From Acidobacteriota bacterium (GTDB lineage Bacteria; Acidobacteriota; Blastocatellia; RBC074), in the NCBI GenBank assembly GCA_018268995.1, contig JAFDVL010000028.1, positions 1 through 40,808 of the forward strand: DNA of 40,808 nt, given 5' to 3'. Below, piece after piece: positions 16,648-25,216 of the stretch; position 1 is the stretch's first letter, and every line of letters starts with the position of its first letter. The position numbers and the translations under genes were made by a program. A model generated the notes under the pieces. That model saw only the letters and a list, made by a program, of their open reading frames with translations. It made no database searches and had not been told where the DNA came from.

Positions 16648-17808
16648 TTACGGCGTTTTAGTCAGGACTCTCGCATTATCATCCGGCGCGCGATCAATCA
16701 GCTTGTTATACGGATCAATTCCGGCGCGGGATGGAAGCTGATCCACCGTAATTTCAAATTCCATTTCGGGCTGCGTGAGACGGCGCTTTTCTAAAAACAA
16801 TGCCTTCTCATTCTTCTTCTCGCCCGCAAAAATGCCGAGGTCTATGAGGTCATTGAGCGCGATTTCGGTTTCTTTGCCGAGACCGTCAGAACGCAGCTTG
16901 CGCGCTTTGATTTTGATTTTGACGATAGCGGGGGAATTCGAGGATGCGGAACTGCTTGAATTGATACGGCCCGAAGTTGTTCGTGAAATATTCCAACCCC
17001 TTCTTCGTCGAATCAATCATCCGCGCGACGTTGTATTCGTGCGCCGGATCGTAATACACCTCGATCTTGATGTCGTTCCATTGATCGCGTTTGACGGCGT
17101 AACGCCCGGAGACGAACGAATAGAAATTCTGAATCTTCGTCTCGCCCATGTCGTAGCTAAAATAACGTCTGCCGTTCTCTGTCCATTCTTTTTGCAGGTA
17201 GCCGGGCGCGATGGCGATTTGATCACCGGACGTGCTGACCGTCGCTTTGAAGTGAATCCAGTCGGCGTCTTCAGAGAATAAATTGCGCCGAATATATTTC
17301 GCATCGCCGGGCTCAGGCATTTCCGGTTGCGGCGGCAGCTTCTGATCTTTGCGATCATTTTCGTCGCCGATTTCGCCCGCCTCGCTGTAGCCGAGGACGG
17401 GGAAATAACCGCGATCAAAGAATGTGCCGTTGTAGGCGAATTCCGGTTTCGTTTGTCCCGCCTCAAAGCCTTTCGCCTGCCAGCCGACCGTGAAATCCAT
17501 CTTCATCGCTTCGTTCGGCTTGAGTGGTTCAGCGAGTTTGTAGATGTGATAGCCGATGTCTTTGTCGGTCAATGTTTCCGCAAAGCCGCGATCAAAGCTC
17601 AGTTTTTGCAGCGATTCCTGCGCGTCGAGAATGTGAATCTCCGGCATCGGCTGATCGGTTTTATTCATCAGCGTGAATTGTCCTGTGCTGGTGAAACCGC
17701 GTCGTTCGGGCCGACCAGTCCGAACATCCCCTTGTTGAGCGAGAGATTGCTGATCGCCTTGACACCGTTGGAATAAGTCTTGGAGAGGTTAGAGATTTTC
17801 AATTGCAT
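16648..17808 (-). pseudogene. Collapsed ABC-ATPase / ABC-permease-M1 aminopeptidase operon
   Basis: Three fragments lie in order on the minus strand. 17808 to about 17700 encodes the start of an ABC ATPase (MQLKISNLSKTYSNGVKAIS up to MFGLVGPN) and breaks off inside the Walker A region. From about 17695 a different frame encodes an internal part of the permease/M1 fusion (TGQFTLMNKTDQPMPEIHIL, later RRYFSYDMGETKIQNFYSF and FGPYQFKQFRILEFP). At about 16935 the frame changes again to the C-terminus (KARKLRSDGLGKETEIALND, LIDLGIFAGE, MEFEITVDQLPSRAG). The ATPase body, most membrane helices and the zinc-peptidase core are missing. Two large deletions thus fused the remains of two genes. The intact pair is an exporter-like ABC system fused to an M1 peptidase. 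Confidence 0.85.
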
Positions 17809-17894
17809 GCATTCGTCTCCGGGGTTAAGCACGCTGCTGGTTGAGGGGAATACGAAAATGATTTGTGATGACACTGCTGTAGACGAGCAAGGTC

Positions 17895-18019
17895 ACGCGA
17901 AGCGCCTGGGAGCGCAAGCGTCCCGCTTGCTATGCAGTCGTAGGCTATTGCTTTCTTACAAAGGATTCGCTTCTCATCGCTCAGCAAGCGGGACGCTTGC
18001 GCTCCCAGGCGCTTCGCGT
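17895..18019. repeat. Perfect 37-bp inverted repeat, family C
   Basis: 17895-17931 and 17983-18019 are exact reverse complements over 37 bp, with a 51-bp spacer. The arm contains AAGCGCCTGGGAGCGCAAGC. It lies between the ABC remnant and cutC, 12 bp from the cutC stop. The perfect arms imply recent spread or active gene conversion. Confidence 0.85.
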
Positions 18020-18031
18020 TCTCTGCAAATG

Positions 18032-18709
18032 TCAGGATTGGATAAGCTGTAACATCTCGCGCACACGCGCGGCGCTGACTTGCCCTGTGATGGATTGCGG
18101 TTCGCGGACAAATGTGCCGAGGTGAAAGTCTGTGAGTTTCGTGTGCAAGCGCAGTTTCTGAATCATCTCGCCCGTCATTCCGCCGCCCGCAAGAATTTTG
18201 ATTTCTGGCAAAGCAACCCGCTCGCACACGCCCAGACAAGCGATCTTTTCCAGCTCATTGCCCTTGCCGCCGCTCGTCAGAATCGTGTCAATCTGCGGAT
18301 ATTGTTTCAGTTCCTGAATTGCGCCGAGCGGATCGCTGAGTTCTTCAAACGCGCGATGAAACGTGACCTTCAATGGCGCAGCCGCAGTCAGCACGCGCTT
18401 GAGTAAATCGTGATCTATCGAATCGCCCCTCAGAAAGCCGCACACGATGCCGTCAATCGGCAACGCCGCGAGTTGCCGCGCGATTTCGCACAATCGTTGT
18501 TGTTCAGCTTCATCCGTGACATTGAAATCCTCGGTTTCACGCAGCATCACGCGCACCGGAATTTTCACATGGCGGATCACATCGCGCACCAATCCGAGCG
18601 AGGGCGTCAAACCGCCGACGTCAAACCGCGTAATCAATTCGATGCGATTCGCGCCGCCTTGTTCAGCGGCCATCGCATCCATCAGCGAGCAAGCAATGAC
18701 TTCGAGCAT
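18032..18709 (-). CDS. cutC: CutC-family protein
   Basis: A 225-aa TIM-barrel protein with the clear CutC signature: MLEVIACSLMDAMAAEQGGA and NRIELITRFDVGGLTPSLG at the N-terminus, VRVMLRETEDFN, GIVCGFLRGD, VTFHRAFEELSDP, ILTSGGKGNELE, and ILAGGGMTGEMI near the C-terminus. CutC was named for copper tolerance in E. coli, but its biochemical role is still unclear. The length is slightly shorter than the E. coli protein but normal for the family. It is divergent from the PIG-L gene, with a large hairpin between them. Confidence 0.93.
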   Translation of the reverse strand: MLEVIACSLMDAMAAEQGGANRIELITRFDVGGLTPSLGLVRDVIRHVKIPVRVMLRETEDFNVTDEAEQQRLCEIARQLAALPIDGIVCGFLRGDSIDHDLLKRVLTAAAPLKVTFHRAFEELSDPLGAIQELKQYPQIDTILTSGGKGNELEKIACLGVCERVALPEIKILAGGGMTGEMIQKLRLHTKLTDFHLGTFVREPQSITGQVSAARVREMLQLIQS

Positions 18710-18726
18710 AATTAAAATAGTTCATT

Positions 18727-18798
18727 GGTACGGTACGATGAGCGGTAGCGAGTTGGTGATGACTGTTACCAACTCGCTACCGCTCGTCGTACCGTACC
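18727..18798. repeat. Long hairpin palindrome, family D
   Basis: Two 31-bp arms (18727-18757 and 18768-18798) are complementary at 30 positions with a 10-nt loop. Each arm contains GGTAGCGAGTTGGT or its complement. It sits in the space between the divergent cutC and PIG-L genes. No cognate transposase is in the window. Confidence 0.82.
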
Positions 18799-18872
18799 GA
18801 GAGCATTGACGGGCTTTCGTACAGCCTCTACCATCACGTCGTCAAGTCTACGGTTCCAGCACGGAGGAAGCA

Positions 18873-21524
18873 ATGAAGCGAAGGACCAGTTGTTTATTGC
18901 TCGCGTTGAGCATTGTGTTATCGAACCTGCCAGTGCAGGCGCAGGTGCAGGACATCCCGTACAATCAAGGCGCAGCCGCCGCGTGGCAGGCGCTTATCAA
19001 ACTGCGCACAACGGCAACCGTGTTGTTCACGCAAGCGCATCCCGATGACGAAGACGCTGGCCTTGTGACGTGGGTTGCGCGTCGCACCGGAGCACGCACG
19101 GGCATTCTTTCGATCAATCGCGGCGAAGGCGGCGCGAACCTCATCGGCCCCGAACAATACGACGCGCTCGGCGTGTTGCGCACCGAAGAATTTCTCGCGG
19201 CCTGTCGTTATTACGGCGCAGATTTGATGTTCACGCGGATGGCGGATTTCGGCTTCTCGAAACGCCTGGACGAAACGCTGGAACATTGGGGCAAAGAAAA
19301 CGTGCTGCGCGATATGGTGCGCGCCGTGCGGGCATACAAACCCGACATCATCATTTCGCGGTTTCACGGCAAAGCACGCGACGGACACGGCAATCATCAG
19401 GCTGCGGGATTGTTAAGCTTTGAAGTCTTCAAGGCTGCCGCTGATGCGAAGATGTTTCCCGCAGAAGGCGCACCGTGGCAGGTCAAAAAAATGTATCTGA
19501 TTACGCGCGGCAACGAGCCTTCGACCTTGAAAATCAACACGGGCGAATACGATCCGCTGCTCGGCAAATCCTATCGGCAAATTGCGAGCGAAGGCTATGG
19601 CATGCACCGTTCGCAGGCGATGGGGCAACCGCGCATTCCGGCGGGCGATTTCTTCTCCACCGTGCAACTGGCCGAAAGCACGATTCCGAAAGTGGAAAAT
19701 GAAACGAGCATTTTTGATGGCATTGACACGACGCTGATGGGCGTGGCGACGCAGTATCAAAACGTGATTGATCTGCGCCCCGAATTGAACGAAGCCGCGA
19801 ATGCAGTTGAGATGGCGATCAGCAAATTTAATGCGCGCGAGCCGTGGACGATTGCGGAAGAATTGGCTTCAACGATGCGCAATCTTCGCAATGCAATCGA
19901 GAAGGTCAAAGCGTCCAGCGTTGCAGGGAAAGACAATCTTTTGTTTTGGCTCGGCAACAAAGAACGCGAATGCAACGACGCGATGAATAATGCATTGGGT
20001 TTATTTATGGAGGTAACGGTTGATCCAGTAAATCAGACTCCCAACCCAATGGGGTTTGTGCGTCCGCGCGAAACGTTTGCAGTAGCAATTGCGGGGCAAG
20101 AATTCAGTTACACCATGTCGGTAGTTAATCCAAGTCCTGTGAAAATTATTGAAGTAGGGGGAGGAGTGACTGTATTGGATAATACATTTCGCCCTATCGG
20201 CGTAGCCAAACAGGATGGTTATGCTAACGGCAATCATCTGTTTCGATGGAACCAAACAATTTTTGTTTTCGATAAGGCAAATTACTCGAAACCATATGTA
20301 ACCCGCAAGGATGAAATCCGGGAATACACACTTAATCTGCGCACTCATGAAAGTTTTGGATTGCCATTCCCTAAACCTGCAATAGTTGGGCATTATCACT
20401 ATTTGTTCAATAATGTAGCTTTCAGGATATTTAATCCCGTTCAGACTTCTTTCATCGCTCGCCCCTTCGGCGAACAACGTCGCTTGCTCACTATCGCGCC
20501 CGCCATCAATATTCAAATGACGCCGCGTGTCGGCATCGTCGCGCTCAATGCCGCGAAATCCGAAGCGACTGTCAACGTCAGCGTGTCCAGCAATGCCAAA
20601 AGCAAAGCCGAGGGCAAAGTGAAATTGCGCGTGCCGGCGGGTTGGAACGTCACGCCTGCCGAACAACCGTTCAGCTTTGCGCGCGAAGGCGAGAAAAGTA
20701 ATTTCACGTTCACCGTAGCGATTCCGAAACTCGCGGCAAATCAGGAGTACAAGATTCAAGCCGTCGCCGAATACAACGGCAAAGAGTATTCGGAAGGCTA
20801 CGAAGTCATCGCGCATCGTGATCTGGAACCGCGTCATCTTTATCGCAACGCAGAAGCGAACATTCGCGGCGTAGACGTGGCAGTCGCGCCGAATCTGCAC
20901 GTCGGTTATGTGATGGGCGTGGGCGACAAAGTGCCAGAAGCGCTGGCGCAAATCGGTGTCAAAGTCACGATGCTTGGTGCGAACGAACTAGCGACGGGCA
21001 ATCTGGAGCAGTTCGATGCGGTCGTGATCGGCATTCGCGCTTCGGCAGTGCGCGAGGATTTGAAGGCGTACAACAAACGCCTGCTTGAGTACGTCGAACG
21101 CGGCGGCAACGTCGTCTGGCAATATCAAACGCCGGAATTTGACGAAGCGGCGTACGGGCCGTATCCCTACAAAATGGGGCGCAACCCGGAAGAAGTTTCC
21201 GAAGAAGATTCGCGCGTCACAATACTCGACGCGACGAATCCGGTCTTCAATTTCCCGAACAAAATCACGCCTGCCGATTTCGATAATTGGGTCGAAGAAC
21301 GCGGCTCGAAATGGTGGGGCGAATGGGACGCGCGTTACAAACCGCTGCTCGAAGCGCACGACCGCGAACAGCTGTTGCAAAAAGGCGGAATGATGTACGC
21401 CGAATACGGCAAAGGCACGTGGGTCTACGCGGGCTATGCGTTCTATCGCCAATTGCCAGCGGGCGTGCAGGGCGCATATCGGTTGTTTGCGAATTTGATT
21501 AGCTTGAAGAAACGACCGAAATAG
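18873..21524 (+). CDS. Large PIG-L (LmbE-like) deacetylase
   Basis: An 883-aa exported protein. Signal peptide at about 1-24 (LLALSIVLSNLPVQAQ). The PIG-L domain (about 45-290) has the zinc motif AHPDDEDAG, then NRGEGGANLIG, YYGADLMFTRMADFGFS, and the third ligand in DGHGNHQAAG. Such enzymes remove N-acetyl groups from sugars. Then come an Ig-like NEW3-type region (about 555-655, with KLRVPAGWNVTPAEQPFS) and a C-terminal class-I glutamine-amidotransferase-like fold (about 675-870) without an obvious catalytic triad. GGAGG is seven bases before the ATG. The stretch 19990-20440 has different codon use from both flanks. The substrate is unknown. Confidence 0.9.
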   Translation: MKRRTSCLLLALSIVLSNLPVQAQVQDIPYNQGAAAAWQALIKLRTTATVLFTQAHPDDEDAGLVTWVARRTGARTGILSINRGEGGANLIGPEQYDALGVLRTEEFLAACRYYGADLMFTRMADFGFSKRLDETLEHWGKENVLRDMVRAVRAYKPDIIISRFHGKARDGHGNHQAAGLLSFEVFKAAADAKMFPAEGAPWQVKKMYLITRGNEPSTLKINTGEYDPLLGKSYRQIASEGYGMHRSQAMGQPRIPAGDFFSTVQLAESTIPKVENETSIFDGIDTTLMGVATQYQNVIDLRPELNEAANAVEMAISKFNAREPWTIAEELASTMRNLRNAIEKVKASSVAGKDNLLFWLGNKERECNDAMNNALGLFMEVTVDPVNQTPNPMGFVRPRETFAVAIAGQEFSYTMSVVNPSPVKIIEVGGGVTVLDNTFRPIGVAKQDGYANGNHLFRWNQTIFVFDKANYSKPYVTRKDEIREYTLNLRTHESFGLPFPKPAIVGHYHYLFNNVAFRIFNPVQTSFIARPFGEQRRLLTIAPAINIQMTPRVGIVALNAAKSEATVNVSVSSNAKSKAEGKVKLRVPAGWNVTPAEQPFSFAREGEKSNFTFTVAIPKLAANQEYKIQAVAEYNGKEYSEGYEVIAHRDLEPRHLYRNAEANIRGVDVAVAPNLHVGYVMGVGDKVPEALAQIGVKVTMLGANELATGNLEQFDAVVIGIRASAVREDLKAYNKRLLEYVERGGNVVWQYQTPEFDEAAYGPYPYKMGRNPEEVSEEDSRVTILDATNPVFNFPNKITPADFDNWVEERGSKWWGEWDARYKPLLEAHDREQLLQKGGMMYAEYGKGTWVYAGYAFYRQLPAGVQGAYRLFANLISLKKRPK

Positions 21525-21526
21525 CG

Positions 21527-21548
21527 CGAAGATAATATCTTCGTTTTA
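21527..21548 (+). terminator. Short terminator hairpin after the PIG-L gene
   Basis: CGAAGATA, one base, then TATCTTCG, followed by TTTTATA, starting 3 bp after the stop. The real loop must be at least three bases, leaving about six to seven base pairs, so it is a modest terminator. Confidence 0.55.
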
Positions 21549-21573
21549 TAAGGGTTGGCACAGTGGGATGAGC

Positions 21574-21596
21574 ACTGCAAACAAGATGTTTGCAGT
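21574..21596. repeat. Small perfect hairpin, family E
   Basis: ACTGCAAACA and TGTTTGCAGT pair perfectly around AGA. A GGTTGGCAC sequence precedes it at about 21554, and the same string precedes the hairpin at 32530, so the two may belong to one repeat type. It lies in the leader of the WG-repeat gene. Confidence 0.5.
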
Positions 21597-21624
21597 ACAT
21601 ATATGTTTCTGAAGTAGTTTGCTT

Positions 21625-22746
21625 ATGTCCAGGCAAGTGAAAATCCTGATCGTTGTTCCAAGTTGCGTTCTGCTTCTGTCGTTCTTCGCATGGCTGTATC
21701 AATCTTCCCATCAATCTCTGATCTCCACACAGCCACCACAACCTTACATCCCTGATGCGGTTGCAAAGGAAAAGATTGCGCTCTGGCCCGCACGCAAAGG
21801 CAGCCGATGGGGATACATTAATCGGGCGGGAGAATTTGCCATTCAACCCCAATTTGAGGCTGCTGCGCGATTCAAGGAAGGGCGGGCTGCGGTCAGAATT
21901 GAGGGGAAAATCGGTTATATTGATAAAACCGGAGCGCTCATCATCCAGCCGCAATTCACCAATGAATTTCTCAACAGCTATTTTCAGGAAGGACGGGCGG
22001 GGTTTCGCGATGGCATCGTATTTCGGCCTTTTCGCTTCTTTGGGATCACGCCACACAAAGGATTTATTGATGCCACCGGCAAGAAGGTAATCAATGCACG
22101 TTTTCGTAGCGCAGGTGAGTTTCGCGAAGGGCTGACCTGGGTTGTCCAGCAACAACTTTTCCCTCGCCGCTATAAATACGGATTTATAGATCGTGATGGC
22201 AATCAGGTGATTGATTATGTGTTTGACGAGGCGCGGGAATTTTCAGAAGGCTTTGCTCCCGTCCGAAAAGATCGCCGATGGTTCTTTATCAATCAATCCG
22301 GGCACGAAGTTTTCGGTCAGTCCTTTGAATATGTTCACAGCTTTTCAGAAGGTCTGGCCGCTGCAAAAATCGAAGGGCGATATGGCTTTCTGGATAGAAC
22401 TGGAAAATGGACGATCAGGCCGTTTTACGATGCCGTGTGCAACTATTCTGAAGGGTTGTGTGCCATCAAAGTTGGTCGGCAGTGGGGCTATGTAAATCAC
22501 GAAGGCAGAGAAGTGATTGCCCCTCAGTTTTCGCTGGCCGGAAATTTTTCTGAAGGTTTAGCCCCGGTGCAGCTGGAGAAAAAGTTTGGCTACATTGATA
22601 AAACTGGAAAGATCGTTATTCCTTTGCAATTTCGCACTGCCGAGGCATTCAAAGACGGTGTTGCATACGTTACTTTGCTGGCTGAAGATCGGTTCAGATC
22701 TGCATACATAGATTCATCTGGAAATGTCTTCTGGCAGGAAGATTAA
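21625..22746 (+). CDS. WG-repeat protein
   Basis: A 373-aa protein built from WG beta-hairpin repeats after an N-terminal membrane anchor or signal (about residues 6-28, ILIVVPSCVLLLSFFAWLY). Repeats of about 40-50 residues recur from about 55 to the end: RWGYINRAGEFAIQPQFEAA, KIGYIDKTGALIIQPQF, KYGFIDRDGNQVI, RYGFLDRTGKWTIRPFYDA, QWGYVNHEGREVIAPQF, KFGYIDKTGKIVIPLQF. The EGxA/P turns between them are regular. WG proteins are usually surface or periplasmic and of unknown function, probably protein binding. I start at the ATG at 21625; an in-frame TTG lies two codons upstream. Confidence 0.9.
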   Translation: MSRQVKILIVVPSCVLLLSFFAWLYQSSHQSLISTQPPQPYIPDAVAKEKIALWPARKGSRWGYINRAGEFAIQPQFEAAARFKEGRAAVRIEGKIGYIDKTGALIIQPQFTNEFLNSYFQEGRAGFRDGIVFRPFRFFGITPHKGFIDATGKKVINARFRSAGEFREGLTWVVQQQLFPRRYKYGFIDRDGNQVIDYVFDEAREFSEGFAPVRKDRRWFFINQSGHEVFGQSFEYVHSFSEGLAAAKIEGRYGFLDRTGKWTIRPFYDAVCNYSEGLCAIKVGRQWGYVNHEGREVIAPQFSLAGNFSEGLAPVQLEKKFGYIDKTGKIVIPLQFRTAEAFKDGVAYVTLLAEDRFRSAYIDSSGNVFWQED

Positions 22747-22805
22747 CCGCTGGTTCAGGGCTGGTTTGAGAATACAATCCACGAATTGACACTACTGCCC
22801 GCTTG

Positions 22806-23615
22806 TCAGCTTGCTACCCGCAATTGTTGCACTGCCTTCATCAATTTCTCGACTCGACTGGGATCAATCGCGTTTGCCCAATGCCCACCCAGTTTGAAAT
22901 ACGAACCGATAATGAATCCATCGGCTGCGGGATAGAAATCGGCCAGATTCTCAGCATCAACGCCAGAACCGAGTAGCACAGGCAAATGACAATGTGATTT
23001 CACTGCCTCGACATCTGCTTGTTTCGGCGCGTCTCCCGTCACGTTGCCTGTCACGATCACGGCATCGCCACGCATGAATTCGACTGTTTCGGCGGTCGCG
23101 GCCAAACTGATGTCGGCGGTGATGGCGTGCGAGGAATGTTTCTTCTTGATGTCGGCCCACACCTGCACGCGCTCGGCTCCGATTTGTTTGCGATAGCGTA
23201 ATAATTTGGCAGCTGAGGATTCGATGAGCCCTTCGTCCGCGATATGCGCGAACACGAAGCCCTCAGCACGAATAAAGTCCAATCCGGCTGCGTGTGCCAC
23301 GGCCATTGCTTCAATGTTGGCAGCGGCAAGGATTTGAATGCCTGTTGGTAGTTGGGATTCCTGCTTTACTGCCTGCCCAATGACGGACATCGCCGCCACA
23401 ATTTCGGGGCCGACCGTACCGCGCAGATAGGGCACATCGTGCATGTTTTCGATGATAATTCCCTCCAAGCCAAAATCGCGGTACAGTCGAGCTTCCGCAA
23501 CCGCTGTTTGAACTAGCTCGGCAATGCTGCTTGACGCACACGGTGTGCCTGGCAATGCGCCAACGTGAATCATGCCGACGATGGGTTTGGGATTCGCAAA
23601 GATTGATGACAACAT
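22806..23615 (-). CDS. BtpA/SgcQ-family TIM-barrel protein
   Basis: A 269-aa protein with the family's hallmarks: KPIVGMIHVGALPGTP at the start, GLEGIIIENMHDVPYL, GIQILAAANIEAMAVAHAAG, DFIRAEGFVFAHIADEGLI, VWADIKKKHSSHAI, AVIVTGNVTGDAP, LLGSGVDAENL, and ADGFIIGSYFKLGG at the end. BtpA in cyanobacteria helps stabilise photosystem I; homologues in non-phototrophs lie in sugar or nucleoside clusters and their reaction is not established. The pattern of a phosphate-binding barrel is intact. It appears monocistronic. Confidence 0.9.
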   Translation of the reverse strand: MLSSIFANPKPIVGMIHVGALPGTPCASSSIAELVQTAVAEARLYRDFGLEGIIIENMHDVPYLRGTVGPEIVAAMSVIGQAVKQESQLPTGIQILAAANIEAMAVAHAAGLDFIRAEGFVFAHIADEGLIESSAAKLLRYRKQIGAERVQVWADIKKKHSSHAITADISLAATAETVEFMRGDAVIVTGNVTGDAPKQADVEAVKSHCHLPVLLGSGVDAENLADFYPAADGFIIGSYFKLGGHWANAIDPSRVEKLMKAVQQLRVAS

Positions 23616-24035
23616 GATTTTTTACGGTTTCCGATCTGCGTTGATTGTGTCGCAGGTCGCCCCAATTGACAATCCTGCCCCCACACCGTAGGCTTACCGA
23701 ACGGTCAGTAGCTCATTTGGCAGAGAGAGAAATCAGGGAAATTACGTCTGCTGCTTTGGAAAACATTCAGGCGAATTTTGCCCGCAATCATTTTCCTTGA
23801 TTGGGTTGTATCCAAGAAGCACGAATAATTCGTGATAGCTGATGTATTGTTGTGGCAGAATGCGATGTCCTGGGGGCGGCTGGTACACTGGCGGCGAAAA
23901 GATTGTTGACATCTATGCGATTAAATTGAATCAATGTGCGGTAAATATCTTGTGTTCAGTGGTGCAAATCAGCCGTGCAGAGTTGTCAACAAGGTGGTTG
24001 CAGCACAATTAAATTGATTGAGGAGCGCTTATTTC
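23616..24035 (+). promoter_or_regulatory. Intergenic region with promoter and second TetR-type site
   Basis: About 420 bp between the divergent BtpA-family and acyl-CoA dehydrogenase genes. TTGACA (23666-23671), 17 bp and TAGGCT (23689-23694) make a possible promoter. Directly over its start lies TTACCGAACGGTCAGTA (23694-23710), an imperfect palindrome similar to the operator at 7779-7800 read on the minus strand (TTACCGACCGGTTGGT). A second TTGACA is at 23906-23911 without a good -10. No gene is visible. Confidence 0.45.
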
Positions 24036-25205
24036 ATGAAACCTGACATTACTGATTTTTATAATATTTCTGCGTTGTTATCGGATGAGGAGAGGCTGGC
24101 GCAACAATCGGTACGCGCTTTTGTCGAAGAAAAAGTCAAACCGATCATTGCCGAATGTTTTGAAGAGGCAAAGTTCCCTCGTGAACTGATCGCCGAAATT
24201 GCGGATCTGGGGTTATTTGGTTCCACACTGCCGGAAAAATATGGCTGTGCAGGGGCGAACAATGTGATTTACGGCTTGACCACACAGGAACTGGAAGCGG
24301 GCGATTCCGGTTTGCGCAGCTTTGTTTCCGTGCAAAGTTCGCTATGCATGTACCCGATCTACACGTTTGGCAGCGAAGAGCAACGAATGAAATGGCTGCC
24401 CGGCATGGCAGCAGGCAAGATCATCGGTTGTTTTGGATTGACTGAGGCAAATTCCGGCTCGAATCCTGCCAGCATGAAAACGCGCGCGAAAAAAGTTGCA
24501 GATGGCTGGCTGTTGAATGGCAGCAAGGCGTGGATTACCAATGGCACGATTGCTGACCTTGCGATTGTCTGGGCGAAAACCGATGACGACACGATTCGCG
24601 GGTTTGTCGTGGAGAAGGGCACGCCCGGTTTTACTGCGCCAGAGCTGCATCACAAGATGAGCCTGCGGGCTTCGGTGACATCTGAGTTGTATTTTCAGGA
24701 TTGTTTGATTCCTGAAGAAAATCTGCTGCCGAACAGCAAAGGTTTGAAGAGTCCGTTGATGTGCCTGACACAGGCGCGCTACGGGATTGCGTGGGGCGCG
24801 ATTGGTGCGGCGATTGATTGCTATCAAACGGCTCTGAATTATGCGAAACAACGCGTCCAATTTGATCGCCCAATTGCTGGCTATCAATTGACGCAAAAGA
24901 AGCTGGTTGACATGGCAACGGAAATTACGAAAGCGCAGTTGCTCTGTTTACGCTTAGGTCGTCTGAAAGACGAAGGGGAAATGGATCCGCTACATGTTTC
25001 GATGGCGAAGATGAACAATTGTGCGATGGCCTTGGACGTGGCGCGTTCGGCACGCGGCATTTTAGGTGGCAATGGCATTATGGCGGAATACCCGATCATG
25101 CGGCACATGGCGAATCTGGAATCCGTGTACACGTATGAAGGCACGAACGAAGTTCATCTGCTGGCGATTGGTCGCCACATCACAGGATTGGACGCTTTCT
25201 CGTAG
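24036..25205 (+). CDS. Acyl-CoA dehydrogenase, glutaryl-CoA dehydrogenase type
   Basis: A 389-aa flavoenzyme. I start at the ATG at 24036; GAGGAG is about ten bases upstream. It follows glutaryl-CoA dehydrogenase along its whole length: DSGLRSFVSVQSSLCMYPIY contains the Arg that in GCDH holds the substrate's gamma-carboxylate; CFGLTEANSGSNPASMKTRA binds FAD; ARYGIAWGAIGA; LGGNGIMAEYPIMRHMANLE; and the catalytic Glu is in TYEGTNEVHLLAIGR, ending in ITGLDAF. GCDH dehydrogenates and decarboxylates glutaryl-CoA to crotonyl-CoA in lysine and aromatic degradation. The class II aldolase gene follows after 11 bp, so the real substrate may differ. Confidence 0.9.
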   Translation: MKPDITDFYNISALLSDEERLAQQSVRAFVEEKVKPIIAECFEEAKFPRELIAEIADLGLFGSTLPEKYGCAGANNVIYGLTTQELEAGDSGLRSFVSVQSSLCMYPIYTFGSEEQRMKWLPGMAAGKIIGCFGLTEANSGSNPASMKTRAKKVADGWLLNGSKAWITNGTIADLAIVWAKTDDDTIRGFVVEKGTPGFTAPELHHKMSLRASVTSELYFQDCLIPEENLLPNSKGLKSPLMCLTQARYGIAWGAIGAAIDCYQTALNYAKQRVQFDRPIAGYQLTQKKLVDMATEITKAQLLCLRLGRLKDEGEMDPLHVSMAKMNNCAMALDVARSARGILGGNGIMAEYPIMRHMANLESVYTYEGTNEVHLLAIGRHITGLDAFS

Positions 25206-25216
25206 AAAGGATGTTT

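Noticed and set aside
20001..20951. A 316-codon open frame antisense to the PIG-L gene
   Set aside because: It has no ribosome-binding site or recognisable domain, and the plus strand clearly encodes a coherent protein; an antisense shadow.
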